34,110 nt of DNA from GCA-002715885 sp045561575 (GTDB lineage Bacteria > Bacteroidota > Bacteroidia > Flavobacteriales > BACL11), in assembly GCA_045561575.1 (NCBI GenBank), contig JBJKXM010000059.1, positions 1 to 34,110 on the forward strand, given 5' to 3'. Positions 24,789-33,355 of the stretch are shown here, piece after piece; positions within the stretch are counted from its first letter, which is position 1, and every line of letters begins with the position of its first letter. The notes beneath the pieces were generated by a model. That model searched no databases, was not told where the DNA came from, and worked only from the letters and a program-made list of their open reading frames with translations. Position numbers and translations under genes: made by a program.

Positions 24789-25433
24789 ATGATGCCTATT
24801 CCACAAATTTCGCATGCAAACTCAATAATGTTTGTTGTTATTTTGTTTTCAATTTCTTTTATAGGTTTTTTAAGAGCGTATTATTGGAAACACACAAAAC
24901 TAATATTGTTAGCTCCATTTCAATATCGCTATGCTAGTCAATATTTAAGACAAGATAATGCTTTTACCGAGAGAGTTAATTGGTTAACTTTTTTCATTCT
25001 ATTAATCAATTTTTCATTATTAATTAATATTAACCCTGTTATTTCAGCTTATTTTAATGGGTTTATATATGTTTTTCTTTATCTTTTAACTTTTTATATT
25101 CTGAAATTTTTGTTGCTTAAATTTTTAGGTAGACTATTGTTTATTGAGGAAATAACAAGATTAACTGTTTTTTATTCATTTTTATCTGACAAAGCATTAT
25201 CCATTATGATAACGCCTCTTGTACTAATTCTTTATTTTTTCTCTCATAATTTAGATGTTATAATTCTTTTGGTTGTTTTGTTTTTAGCAATATGTTTTGT
25301 AATTTCAAAACTATATTGGATTTGGAAAGTTGGAATTAATTCTTTTGGTCTTCCCTCAATCTATATATTTTTGTATCTTTGTATTCTAGAAATTTATCCT
25401 TTTGTATTTATTGCAAAAGGTTTTTTTTACTAA
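24789..25433 (+). CDS. DUF4271 family integral membrane protein
   Basis: A 214-residue protein that is mostly membrane: about six hydrophobic segments, for example IMFVVILFSISFIGFLRAYY, WLTFFILLINFSLLININ, FIYVFLYLLTFYILKFLLLK, LSIMITPLVLILYFF and VIILLVVLFLAICFVI, with charged residues at the loops. The region FQYRYASQYLRQDNAFTERVNW between the first two segments is a family-like soluble loop. The size, topology and position before hemD fit DUF4271 of Bacteroidota; the function is unknown. Two ATG codons stand in tandem at 24789 and 24792, and either may be used. It heads an operon, with 12 bases to hemD. Confidence 0.8.
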   Translation: MMPIPQISHANSIMFVVILFSISFIGFLRAYYWKHTKLILLAPFQYRYASQYLRQDNAFTERVNWLTFFILLINFSLLININPVISAYFNGFIYVFLYLLTFYILKFLLLKFLGRLLFIEEITRLTVFYSFLSDKALSIMITPLVLILYFFSHNLDVIILLVVLFLAICFVISKLYWIWKVGINSFGLPSIYIFLYLCILEIYPFVFIAKGFFY

Positions 25434-25445
25434 AATATTATTTAG

Positions 25446-26210
25446 ATGTCTTCAGTAAAAGCTAAAGTAAAATCAATTTTAATTTCACAGCCTCAACCGA
25501 CAGGCAAATGCCCTTATGCTGCAATTCAAAAGAAATATAAACTCAAAATTGATTATAGACCTTTTATACATGTTGAAGAAATTTCTTCAATCGAATTTAG
25601 AGAGCAAAGAATAAGTATTTTGAATCATGATGCTGTAATTTTCACTAGTAAACATGCTATGGATCATTATTTTGGTATGTGTGAAAAATTAAGAATTAAG
25701 GTCCCGGATTACACAAAATATTTTTGTGTTTCTGAAGCTATAGCACACTATCTTCAAAATTTTATAACATTTAGAAAGCGAAAGGTTTTTACCGGCGAGC
25801 AAACTTTTGCTAGTCTTGTTCCGGTTATGGAAAAACATAGTGAAAGTAAGTTCATTTATCCTTGTTCAGATGTTTTAAAAAATAGAGTTAATAAATCTTT
25901 AGAAGAAAGTAATATCAACTATACTATGGCTCAAATGTATAAGGTTGCATGTTCAGATCTTTCTGATCTTGCAGATGTAAAATATGATGTTTTAGTATTT
26001 TTTAGCCCAACAGGAATTAAATCTCTTTTAGAAAACTTTCCGCAATTTATTCAGGGGGAAACAAAGCTTGCAATTTTTGGACCAACAACAGTAAAATCTG
26101 TTGAAGATCATGGTTTACGAGCAGATATTATAGTGCCAAATAAAAATGCTCCCTCAATGTCTATGGCCTTAGATCAGTATATTAAAGAAGCAAATAAAAG
26201 AAGGCGATAA
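25446..26210 (+). CDS. hemD: Uroporphyrinogen-III synthase (Bacteroidota type)
   Basis: Cytoplasmic haem pathway enzyme that closes hydroxymethylbilane to uroporphyrinogen III with inversion of ring D. The 254 residues show the two-domain HemD pattern: SILISQPQPTGKCPYAAI at the N-terminus, HDAVIFTSKHAMDHYF, CVSEAIAHYLQ, KFIYPCSDVLKNRV, YDVLVFFSPTGIKSL near the end of domain two, and LAIFGPTTVKSVEDHGL in the final strand-helix. Like many HemD proteins it is weakly conserved and lacks short catalytic motifs, so the call rests on the overall pattern and on the DUF4271 and rnpA neighbours. rnpA begins five bases after the stop. Confidence 0.88.
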   Translation: MSSVKAKVKSILISQPQPTGKCPYAAIQKKYKLKIDYRPFIHVEEISSIEFREQRISILNHDAVIFTSKHAMDHYFGMCEKLRIKVPDYTKYFCVSEAIAHYLQNFITFRKRKVFTGEQTFASLVPVMEKHSESKFIYPCSDVLKNRVNKSLEESNINYTMAQMYKVACSDLSDLADVKYDVLVFFSPTGIKSLLENFPQFIQGETKLAIFGPTTVKSVEDHGLRADIIVPNKNAPSMSMALDQYIKEANKRRR

Positions 26211-26215
26211 TTTTC

Positions 26216-26584
26216 ATGTACACTTTCCGTAAATCAGAAAGACTTGGTAATAAAAAATTAACTAAAGAACTTTATTTAAAAGGAGATTCGTACACCGAAG
26301 AATTTTTAAGAATAGTTTATAGTCAAACTTTTTTTAATTCAGATTTTCTAAAAGTCCAAATTGTTGTTCCCAAAAGAAATGTTGCAAGTGCAGTAAAAAG
26401 AAATCGCATTAAACGACAAATAAAAGAGGCTGTTAGAAAAAATAAATATTTTTTAATTCAGCATTTAAAAGAAAAAGAAATTTGTTTGAATTGCGCGATA
26501 CTTTATCAAATCAACCAACAAAAAAGTTCTGCCATAATTGAAGAAAAAATAATTTCACTGTTTCAACGTTTAGTTAAATCATGA
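26216..26584 (+). CDS. rnpA: Ribonuclease P protein component
   Basis: Protein subunit of RNase P, which removes the 5' leader of tRNA precursors with the catalytic RNA. The 122 residues begin with FRKSERLGNKKLTKELYLKG, typical of RnpA, and hold the RNR signature in KRNRIKRQIKEAVRKN (61-76). The rpmH-yidC-dnaA neighbourhood seen in many bacteria is missing; instead rnpA lies between hemD and yidD. yidD overlaps its end by four bases (ATGA), so the two are translationally coupled. Confidence 0.95.
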   Translation: MYTFRKSERLGNKKLTKELYLKGDSYTEEFLRIVYSQTFFNSDFLKVQIVVPKRNVASAVKRNRIKRQIKEAVRKNKYFLIQHLKEKEICLNCAILYQINQQKSSAIIEEKIISLFQRLVKS

Positions 26585-26802
26585 AAAAAGTTTTTTCTTT
26601 CTTACTACTAGCAGTGATATATATATATCAAAATTTCATTTCTCCTTATCTTCCTGCACGTTGTAGATATACTCCGACTTGTTCACAGTATTCTAAAGAA
26701 TCAATTAAAAAATATGGTCCTTATAAAGGTTTTATTCTTACTTTTAAACGAATAATTAAATGTCACCCTTGGGGCGGGAGTGGCTATGATCCAATACCAT
26801 AA
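26581..26802 (+). CDS. yidD: Membrane protein insertion efficiency factor YidD
   Basis: A 73-residue protein that helps YidC-dependent insertion of membrane proteins; it sits at the inner face of the membrane through an amphipathic N-terminus. It contains the family core IYQNFISPYLPARCRYTPTC followed by SQYSKESIKKYGPYKG, and ends with CHPWGGSGYDPIP, with three conserved cysteines visible. It overlaps rnpA by four bases, the classical pairing. The S41 protease gene follows after three bases. Confidence 0.96.
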   Translation: MKKVFSFLLLAVIYIYQNFISPYLPARCRYTPTCSQYSKESIKKYGPYKGFILTFKRIIKCHPWGGSGYDPIP

Positions 26803-26805
26803 AAC

Positions 26806-28446
26806 ATGAGTAAAAAAGTTAAAATTTTTATAATATCTGTAGTTGTTTTAATATCTTCATTTAGTTTCACTGATAGTTATTTCGAAATAGCTAAAAACCT
26901 AGATATTTTTACAACTGTATATAGAGAGCTAAATAATTATTATGTAGATGAAACAGATCCGGGTAAGTTAATGAAGACTGCCATTGACAAAATGTTAAAA
27001 TCTTTAGATCCATATACAAATTATATTCCTGAGTCAGAGATTGAAGATTTTCAATTTATGACAACAGGACAATACGGTGGAATTGGAGCTGTTATTACAA
27101 AAAGAAAAGATTATGTTTTTATTAGCGAGCCATATGAAGGCTTCCCAGCACAAAAGGCAGGCCTAATAGCTGGAGATAAAATTTTAGAAATAAATGGGGA
27201 AAGTGCTAAGGGAAAAAATACAGAAGATGTTAGCAAGGCATTAAAAGGACAACCAAATACTGAAGTGCAATTACTTATTGAAAGACCATATTTAGACGAT
27301 CCATTTTCAGTTAGTTTCAAAAGACAGAAAATTTCTGTAAAAAGTGTTCCTTTTTATTCATATCTAAATGAATCTATAGGATATATTAAGCTTAGAAGTT
27401 TTACAAGAAATTGCAGTAATGATATAAAAAATGCATTTTTAGATCTAAAAAAACAAGGAGATTTAAAGGGTTTGATTCTTGATCTTAGAGCTAATCCAGG
27501 AGGGTTATTAAATGAATCCGTAAACATAGTTAACTTATTTGTTGATAAAGGACAAGAAGTTGTTAGCACAAAAGGTAAAATTAAATCATGGGATAAAGTA
27601 TATAAAGCATCAAAATCTCCTACTGATCTTGAGATTCCAATAGTTGTACTAATAAATCAAAGTTCAGCTTCAGCCTCAGAAATTGTTGCAGGAGCAATAC
27701 AAGATCTAGACAGAGGAATTGTAATTGGGCAAAGAAGTTTTGGTAAAGGATTGGTACAACAAACTAAAAAATTAAGTTATAATTCACAGCTTAAATTAAC
27801 TGTAGCAAAATATTATATTCCAAGTGGCAGATGTATTCAAGCTCTTGATTATTCTAATAGAAATGAAGATGGTAGTGTTGGGAAAATTCCTGACTCTTTA
27901 ATGACTGCATTTAAAACAAAAAATGGAAGAGTGGTTTATGATGGGGGGGGGGTTAACCCTGATATTGAAATTGATCAAGACGATATTAGCAACTTAATTG
28001 TATCCTTGATTCAGGAACGCTTGTTTTTTGACTATGCCACATATTATAAGTACCAAAACCCTTCTTTAGATAGTTTATTCATCATGGATGATACTGGGTT
28101 TAATTCTTTTGTGGATTTTTTAGGAGATAAGTCATACGATTATAAAACTGAAACTGAAAAAGCATTTGAAGTTTTAAAAAATAAATCTGAAAAAGAAAAT
28201 TATTTTGCAGATATACAGGATAAATACGAAAATTTATTTCAAGAGTTTGAAATAAATAAAAAGAATGATTTAATAAGAAACAAAGAAATAATAAAGGAAA
28301 TTTTAAGTGAAGAAATAGCATCTAGGTATTTTTATCAAGAAGGAAGAATAAGAACTTCTTTAAATTTTGACAAAGAAGTTCAAGAAGCAATCATATACTT
28401 ATCAAAACAAGATAAGTATAATTCAGTCTTATCTGTAACTAATTAA
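26806..28446 (+). CDS. S41 family carboxy-terminal processing protease with PDZ domain
   Basis: Periplasmic serine protease of the CtpA/Prc group that trims or degrades envelope proteins from the C-terminus. The 546 residues start with a signal anchor (IFIISVVVLISSFSF, about 7-21). A helical segment follows (IFTTVYRELNNYYVDETDPG), then a PDZ domain around 82-170 (GGIGAVI, AQKAGLIAGDKILEING). The peptidase domain has Ser289 in NQSSASASEIVAGA, Lys314 in RSFGKGLVQQ and Gln318, spaced like the Ser-Lys-Gln triad of Bacillus CtpB. A charged tail of about 130 residues ends the protein. Residues 380-383 (DGGGVNPDI) are encoded by a run of ten G. It is the last gene of the DUF4271-hemD operon, and its stop overlaps alr by four bases on the other strand. 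Confidence 0.94.
   Translation: MSKKVKIFIISVVVLISSFSFTDSYFEIAKNLDIFTTVYRELNNYYVDETDPGKLMKTAIDKMLKSLDPYTNYIPESEIEDFQFMTTGQYGGIGAVITKRKDYVFISEPYEGFPAQKAGLIAGDKILEINGESAKGKNTEDVSKALKGQPNTEVQLLIERPYLDDPFSVSFKRQKISVKSVPFYSYLNESIGYIKLRSFTRNCSNDIKNAFLDLKKQGDLKGLILDLRANPGGLLNESVNIVNLFVDKGQEVVSTKGKIKSWDKVYKASKSPTDLEIPIVVLINQSSASASEIVAGAIQDLDRGIVIGQRSFGKGLVQQTKKLSYNSQLKLTVAKYYIPSGRCIQALDYSNRNEDGSVGKIPDSLMTAFKTKNGRVVYDGGGVNPDIEIDQDDISNLIVSLIQERLFFDYATYYKYQNPSLDSLFIMDDTGFNSFVDFLGDKSYDYKTETEKAFEVLKNKSEKENYFADIQDKYENLFQEFEINKKNDLIRNKEIIKEILSEEIASRYFYQEGRIRTSLNFDKEVQEAIIYLSKQDKYNSVLSVTN
27943..27952 (+). repeat. Homopolymer of ten G inside the S41 protease gene
   Basis: Ten consecutive G in a very AT-rich genome, encoding Gly380-Gly382 and the first base of Val383. 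The reading frame is intact at ten, and the DGGGVNPDI it encodes fits what I expect for the family. A gain or loss of one G would truncate the protein after the catalytic domain. Confidence 0.9.
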
Positions 28447-29507
28447 TTATAAACTCTTTTTATTCGTCTATTTATTTTAGACAAAAACTCATAAGGTATA
28501 GATTTTGCTTTTTCGCAAATAGAATGAATATTGTTGGTGTCACCAATAATTTCAACTCTATCCCCCTCTTTTGCAGTTGTATTGTTTAAATTAATAACAC
28601 ACGAATCCATACTGATCTCGCCAAGAATTTCACACCTAATTCCATCAACAAAAAGAGAGCCATTGGAATTTCCAAGCTTTCTGTCTAAACCATCGGCATA
28701 GCCAAAAGGGACAACCCCAATTCTCATTTTTTTATTTGATTTAAATATTCCTCGATATCCAATAATTTCATTTTTTTCAATAACCCTAACTTGACTAATT
28801 GTGCTAGTTAATCTTCCAATTTGTTTAAGGTTTTGATCATTATATATTCCATATAGCCCAATACCTATTCTTACCGCCGAATATTGATGGTCAGAAAATC
28901 TAATTACTCCACTTGTACTTAAAACATGTTTGTATTTAACGTCAGGAAAACATTCAGAAATTTGTTTAAATTTTTCTAACTCAAGCAAACTCTGCTTGTC
29001 ACTATTTGAATCGCCAGAAGAAGAGAGATGTGAACAAATTGAGATAATATTTGTGGATTTAACATTATTTGTTTTTGATTTAATATTTATAATATCATTT
29101 ACACTGAAACCAAAACGATTCATTCCACAATTAAATTTTAAATGAATATTTATTTTTTGTTTTATTTTAATTAGTTCATCTAACATTCTAAAATTGTAGA
29201 CTACAACATCTAAATTATATTTAATAATCTGACTAACAGATTTTGGACTTGCATTAGCAACAATTATTGGAATTTTGATGTTATTTTTTCTTAAAACAAC
29301 TCCTTCTTCAAAATCTGCTACCCACAGAGCATCAATATTATTCTTTTCTAATTCTTTTGATATTTCTATATCTCCATGACCATAAGCATGTGCTTTGACA
29401 ACAGCAATAATTTTAGTTTTAGGCTTTAATCTTTTTTTAAAGAATTGAATATTTTCCTTAAGATAATTTAAATTAACTTCAAATAAAGACTCATGAAAAT
29501 CACTCAT
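28443..29507 (-). CDS. alr: Alanine racemase
   Basis: PLP enzyme that converts L-alanine to D-alanine for peptidoglycan. From the ATG at 29507 it has 354 residues. The PLP lysine is Lys38 in AVVKAHAYGHG, the N-terminal strand of the TIM barrel. The second catalytic tyrosine is in NEIIGYRGIF, then RIGVVPFGYADGLDR, and the C-terminal domain has GEISMDSCVINL. The frame is open to a further-upstream ATG at 29549, but residues before MSDFHESLFEVNL do not look conserved and would lie inside tdk. The start at 29507 (or 29510, two ATGs in tandem) overlaps the tdk end by only a few bases. It is free-standing, not fused to a MurF ligase as in some Bacteroidota. Its stop overlaps the convergent S41 protease gene. 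Confidence 0.95.
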   Translation of the reverse strand: MSDFHESLFEVNLNYLKENIQFFKKRLKPKTKIIAVVKAHAYGHGDIEISKELEKNNIDALWVADFEEGVVLRKNNIKIPIIVANASPKSVSQIIKYNLDVVVYNFRMLDELIKIKQKINIHLKFNCGMNRFGFSVNDIINIKSKTNNVKSTNIISICSHLSSSGDSNSDKQSLLELEKFKQISECFPDVKYKHVLSTSGVIRFSDHQYSAVRIGIGLYGIYNDQNLKQIGRLTSTISQVRVIEKNEIIGYRGIFKSNKKMRIGVVPFGYADGLDRKLGNSNGSLFVDGIRCEILGEISMDSCVINLNNTTAKEGDRVEIIGDTNNIHSICEKAKSIPYEFLSKINRRIKRVYN

Positions 29508-30072
29508 CATTTTTTGTTTCATGTAAAAAACATTTTTTACAAAGCGCAAGATATTCTCCTTTTTCCCCTATCATAATTTTATTGTTGTTTTTAGATACTC
29601 TATAGGTGTGATGAGCTTTTTCATTACATATATCACAATTTGCATGAAGAGTTGTAATTTGATTTGCTATTGCCATCAAATTTGGCATAGGACCAAAAGG
29701 CTTGCCTAAATAATCCATATCTAAACCTGCTAATATTACTTGAGTATTATTTTCAGCTAGCTGAACACAAGTGGCTATAATATCAAAATCAAAAAATTGA
29801 GCCTCATCAATTGCAACAAAACTTGATTTCTTAGCAAGATCTACGATGTCTTTTGAATTATTAACAGGAATTGCTGATATTTCATCTTTTTCATGTGAAA
29901 CTATTTTTCCTGGATTATATCTAATATCAATTTTTGGTTTAAAAACACTTACTTTATTATTTTTACTTTTAGCTTCTTTGATTTTGTTTATTAACATTTT
30001 TGTTTTTCCAGAAAACATTGAGCCACAAATTACTTCTATTTTGCCTTTATTATTTGTGTTTTTCGTGCTCAC
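29500..30072 (-). CDS. tdk: Thymidine kinase (type II, TK1-like)
   Basis: Cytosolic salvage enzyme that phosphorylates thymidine with ATP. The 190 residues carry the P-loop GSMFSGKT (17-24), the conserved VSHEKDE segment, AIDEAQFF with the catalytic-type Glu90, the lasso region GLDMDYLGKPFGPMPNL, and a four-cysteine zinc site (C146, C149, C178, C181). The start codon is GTG at 30072-30070. A TATTTTTG box at 30099-30092 supports transcription starting just upstream. alr overlaps its 3' end, so tdk and alr form an operon. Confidence 0.96.
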   Translation of the reverse strand: MSTKNTNNKGKIEVICGSMFSGKTKMLINKIKEAKSKNNKVSVFKPKIDIRYNPGKIVSHEKDEISAIPVNNSKDIVDLAKKSSFVAIDEAQFFDFDIIATCVQLAENNTQVILAGLDMDYLGKPFGPMPNLMAIANQITTLHANCDICNEKAHHTYRVSKNNNKIMIGEKGEYLALCKKCFLHETKNDE

Positions 30073-30091
30073 TTTTAATTATGTTTGTTAG

Positions 30092-30099
30092 CAAAAATA
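30092..30099 (-). promoter_or_regulatory. -7 box of the tdk-alr operon
   Basis: Minus-strand TATTTTTG, a full TAnnTTTG match, 19 bases before the tdk GTG. The remaining part of the 48-base divergent gap (30100-30120) is T-rich and has only a poor -7 candidate (TATTGTTT, 30109-30116) for the DUF2279 gene. Confidence 0.55.
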
Positions 30100-30120
30100 T
30101 AAAACCAGTATTGTTTTTTT

Positions 30121-31008
30121 ATGAAATTAAAAAATTTGTTATTTCTATATTTTATTTTTTTTTCTAGTTCTTATAGCCATGCAAGAAATAATGATTCAAC
30201 TAAAGTAAATAAAAAAAGAGTGTTTTTAGTAAGTAGTTCATTAAGTTTATATTTCGGGGCTTCTTTTTATTATGTGCAAAATAGTTGGTGGAGTGACAAA
30301 GCAAATGAATTTCATTTCGACCCAGGCAATGATTTAGTTTACGCACTAAATGTTGACAAAGCAGCACATTTTTTTGGAGGTCTATATGCTTCAGATCTTT
30401 TTTCGTCATCTTACAGATGGGCTGGTATAAGAGAAGCAAAATCTTTGTGGTATGGAGCTGCTTTTGGTACAGGAATACAACTTGCTATAGAGTTGAAAGA
30501 TGCTTACGCTCCTTATTGGGGTTTTAGTAAATGGGATTTTGGAGTTGGATCAGCAGGTTCTTTTTGGCCAGTTTTTCAACATTATTTTGAACCAGCTAAA
30601 GCTTTAAATTTTAAATTTTCATATTTTAAAAGATCAAGCATTTACTGGGATCTTGAAAGTCAAAGAGGTAGAAATCCTAGTCAGTATGCATGGTATGATG
30701 ATTATCCTAATCAAACTTATTGGATGGCAGTAGATTTAAATAAATTAGTTAATAATAAAATTCCTAATTGGATTAACCTAGCTTTTGGTTTTGGTTTAGA
30801 TGATACTCAGTATTTAAATAGTGGAGGGACAAAAATAGGTGGTAATCAAGAGTTTTATATTGCGATAGATTATGACTCAGATTATATTTTAAGAAAATGG
30901 AATACTCCTATCGCAAAAAAGATTAAATTTATTCTTAAATATTATAAGTTGCCATCACCCACAATTAAAATAGCTCCAAGTTTTAATTTTCATCCATTTT
31001 TTATGTAA
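30121..31008 (+). CDS. DUF2279 family exported protein (YfiM-like)
   Basis: A 295-residue protein with an N-terminal signal (FLYFIFFSSSYSHA). The mature part has FHFDPGNDLVYALNVDKAAH, FGGLYASDLFS, and LWYGAAFGTGIQLAIELKDAY, with glycine-rich hydrophobic segments and conserved aromatic and aspartate positions, followed by GFSKWDFGVGSAGSFWP. This matches DUF2279, to which E. coli YfiM belongs. The pattern suggests an envelope or outer-membrane-associated protein; function is unknown. rsmI starts five bases after the stop, so it heads the DUF2279-rsmI-recJ operon. Confidence 0.82.
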   Translation: MKLKNLLFLYFIFFSSSYSHARNNDSTKVNKKRVFLVSSSLSLYFGASFYYVQNSWWSDKANEFHFDPGNDLVYALNVDKAAHFFGGLYASDLFSSSYRWAGIREAKSLWYGAAFGTGIQLAIELKDAYAPYWGFSKWDFGVGSAGSFWPVFQHYFEPAKALNFKFSYFKRSSIYWDLESQRGRNPSQYAWYDDYPNQTYWMAVDLNKLVNNKIPNWINLAFGFGLDDTQYLNSGGTKIGGNQEFYIAIDYDSDYILRKWNTPIAKKIKFILKYYKLPSPTIKIAPSFNFHPFFM

Positions 31009-31013
31009 AAAAT

Positions 31014-31685
31014 ATGTTCAAGATATATATTGTTCCCACACCAATCGGTAATCTAAAAGACATAACATTAAGAGCTCTTGAAGTTTTAGAAAATGTTGAT
31101 TGTGTATTGGCAGAAGATACAAGAAAAAGTAATAGGCTATTAAAACATTACCAAATTACAACAAAGATATTATCACATCATCAATATAACGAGCATCAAC
31201 AGGTCCAGAAAATTATTAGTGAAATAAAATTAGGAACAACTTATGCCCTTATTTCTGATGCTGGAACACCTTCTATTTCTGACCCTGGGTTTTTATTAGT
31301 CAGAGAATGTATTAAAAATGATATTGTGGTAGAAACCCTGCCTGGAGCTACAGCTTTAATCCCAGCACTAGTAAACTCAGGATTATCTAGTGAAAAATTT
31401 GTATTTGAAGGTTTTCTTCCTGTAAAAAAAGGCCGTTCTAAAAGATTGTTAAAATTGAGTAATGAAGAAAGAACAATAATTTTATATGAGTCTCCTCACC
31501 GGATTATTAAAACATTAAAATCATTAATTGAAATCTTAGGAAATGATCGAAATGCAAGTATTAGTAGAGAATTAACTAAGGTTTATGAGGAAAATATTCG
31601 AGGAACGCTTCAGCAGTTACTTAATTATTATTCTGCAAATAAAGTGAAAGGTGAGTTTGTCATTGTAATTGATGGTAAAAAATGA
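31014..31685 (+). CDS. rsmI: 16S rRNA (cytidine1402-2'-O)-methyltransferase RsmI
   Basis: Methylates the 2'-OH of C1402 in the decoding centre of 16S rRNA using S-adenosylmethionine. At 223 residues it is shorter than the about 285 of E. coli RsmI, lacking the C-terminal extension, which is common in Bacteroidota. Marks: VPTPIGNLKDITLRALEVL (7-25), DCVLAEDTRKSNRLL, the conserved ISDAGTPSISDPGFLLVREC, LPGATALIPALVNSG, and FLPVKKGRS. The stop overlaps the recJ start by four bases (ATGA). Confidence 0.96.
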   Translation: MFKIYIVPTPIGNLKDITLRALEVLENVDCVLAEDTRKSNRLLKHYQITTKILSHHQYNEHQQVQKIISEIKLGTTYALISDAGTPSISDPGFLLVRECIKNDIVVETLPGATALIPALVNSGLSSEKFVFEGFLPVKKGRSKRLLKLSNEERTIILYESPHRIIKTLKSLIEILGNDRNASISRELTKVYEENIRGTLQQLLNYYSANKVKGEFVIVIDGKK

Positions 31686-33355
31686 AGTCGTGGAAAATTA
31701 TTAGAGAAGATAAAGATTTAGTTGCTAAACTATCTAATGATTTAAGTGTTTCTATTGTTATAGCAGAACTTCTTGTTAAAAGAGGAGTTAAAGATTATGA
31801 TACAGCTAAGGATTTTTTTAGGCCAAGCTTAAAAAATACACATTATCCATTTTTAATGAAAAATATGGATATTGCTGTTAAACGCATTAATCACGCAAAA
31901 AAACATAAAGAGTCCGTATTAGTTTATGGAGATTATGATGTTGATGGTACTACATCCGTTGCTATGATGTTTTTGTTTTTGTCATCACAAAATATTAACT
32001 GTAAATATTATTGTCCAGATAGATATTCTGAAGGCTATGGAGTTTCTAAAACAGGAATTGATTTTGCTTTGAACAATAATATTGATTTAATTATTGCTTT
32101 GGATTGCGGCATTAGAGATATTGATAATATTGACTATGCCAGGAAAAATGGAATTGATATAATAATTTGTGATCATCATAATCCAGGAACAGACCTTCCA
32201 AATGCAAATGCTATTTTAAACCCTAAGCAAGCAGACTGCAATTACCCATTCAAGGATTTATGTGGTTGTGGAGTTGGGTTTAAATTGATAGAAGCATATC
32301 ATATTGAAAATAATATTCATATTGACGACGCATATTCATATCTGGACTTTTTAGCTGTTGCAACACTTGCTGACATTGTTCCGGTTATTGATGAAAACAG
32401 AGTATATACATTTTATGGTTTAAAAAAAATCAATTCAAATCCTAACATTGGATTTTCTGCCTTAATAAATAACATGAATTCTAAAAAAGAAATAACGTCT
32501 TCAGAGATTTTATTTGGAATTGCTCCTATGATTAATGCTGCCGGAAGAATTTACCATGCAAATAACGCTGTTAAACTCTTAATTTCTAAAGAAAAAGATT
32601 TAGCTGATAAGTTGGCAGAGAATTTGCTTAAATTTAATCAAGAAAGAAAAGAAATCCAGCAAAATATTTTTGATGAAGCTATGACAATGATCAATGAAAC
32701 TGATTCAGCAACAATAGTTTCTTCGAATTCATGGCACAAAGGTGTTGTTGGAATCGTTGCCTCTAAGTTAATTGAAAAACATTATAAGCCAACTATAGTT
32801 TTTTCAGAAAATAATGATGTTATGACTGGTTCAGCAAGATCGGTAAAAGATTTTAATATATATCAAGTAATTGAACAGTGCCAAGATTTATGCGAAAAAT
32901 TTGGTGGGCATAAATATGCAGCTGGACTAACAATTAGAAAAGAAAAATTTAAGGAATTTAAAACCCGTTTTAATTTACTGGTAAAAAACAAAATAAAAAC
33001 TAAAGAATTTACCTCAGCAATAAGTGTTGATTTTGACTTTGATTTAAATAATTTAAACAACAAGTTTTTTCGAATCGTAAAACAATTCTCACCATTTGGT
33101 CCTGGAAACCAAAATCCAGTTTTTTGCAGTTATAATCTTACTTTAAAAACTCCTCCTTTATTATTAGGTGAGAATAAACAACATGTTAAATTTAAAATAG
33201 AATTAGAAGGAGGCGATATTCACGCAATAGGATTTAATTTAGCTCACTTGTTAAAAGATACTGATGCTAGCAGCATAAATATTTGTTATAATATTATAGA
33301 AAATTTTTGGAACAACAGAACTTCTTTGCAGCTTATCCTCAAAGACTTTTATTAA
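31682..33355 (+). CDS. recJ: Single-stranded-DNA-specific exonuclease RecJ
   Basis: 5'-3' exonuclease on single-stranded DNA acting in RecFOR recombination, base-excision and mismatch repair; needs Mn or Mg. The 557 residues carry the DHH phosphoesterase motifs: VYGDYDVDGTTSVAMM (81-96), ALDCGIRDID, CDHHNPG (163-169), and VATLADIVPVIDENR. The DHHA1 domain has KGVVGIVASKLIEKHY, SARSVKDFNIYQVIE and FGGHKYAAGLTI. The OB-fold tail includes FGPGNQNPVF. Translationally coupled to rsmI. The stop codon overlaps that of dnaG on the opposite strand by four bases. RecO, in the same recombination pathway, is 23 kb away in this window. Confidence 0.97.
   Translation: MKSWKIIREDKDLVAKLSNDLSVSIVIAELLVKRGVKDYDTAKDFFRPSLKNTHYPFLMKNMDIAVKRINHAKKHKESVLVYGDYDVDGTTSVAMMFLFLSSQNINCKYYCPDRYSEGYGVSKTGIDFALNNNIDLIIALDCGIRDIDNIDYARKNGIDIIICDHHNPGTDLPNANAILNPKQADCNYPFKDLCGCGVGFKLIEAYHIENNIHIDDAYSYLDFLAVATLADIVPVIDENRVYTFYGLKKINSNPNIGFSALINNMNSKKEITSSEILFGIAPMINAAGRIYHANNAVKLLISKEKDLADKLAENLLKFNQERKEIQQNIFDEAMTMINETDSATIVSSNSWHKGVVGIVASKLIEKHYKPTIVFSENNDVMTGSARSVKDFNIYQVIEQCQDLCEKFGGHKYAAGLTIRKEKFKEFKTRFNLLVKNKIKTKEFTSAISVDFDFDLNNLNNKFFRIVKQFSPFGPGNQNPVFCSYNLTLKTPPLLLGENKQHVKFKIELEGGDIHAIGFNLAHLLKDTDASSINICYNIIENFWNNRTSLQLILKDFY

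Noticed and set aside
29508..29549. Longer N-terminus for alanine racemase from the ATG at 29549
   Set aside because: It would add 14 residues lying inside tdk and not resembling the family, whose conserved sequence begins just after 29507.
29887..29902. Second parS-like sequence inside tdk (minus strand AGTTTCACATGAAAAA)
   Set aside because: It shares the core of the mnmG-site palindrome but has three mismatches to the parS consensus, and the core encodes the conserved VSHE of thymidine kinase, so the likeness is explained by coding.
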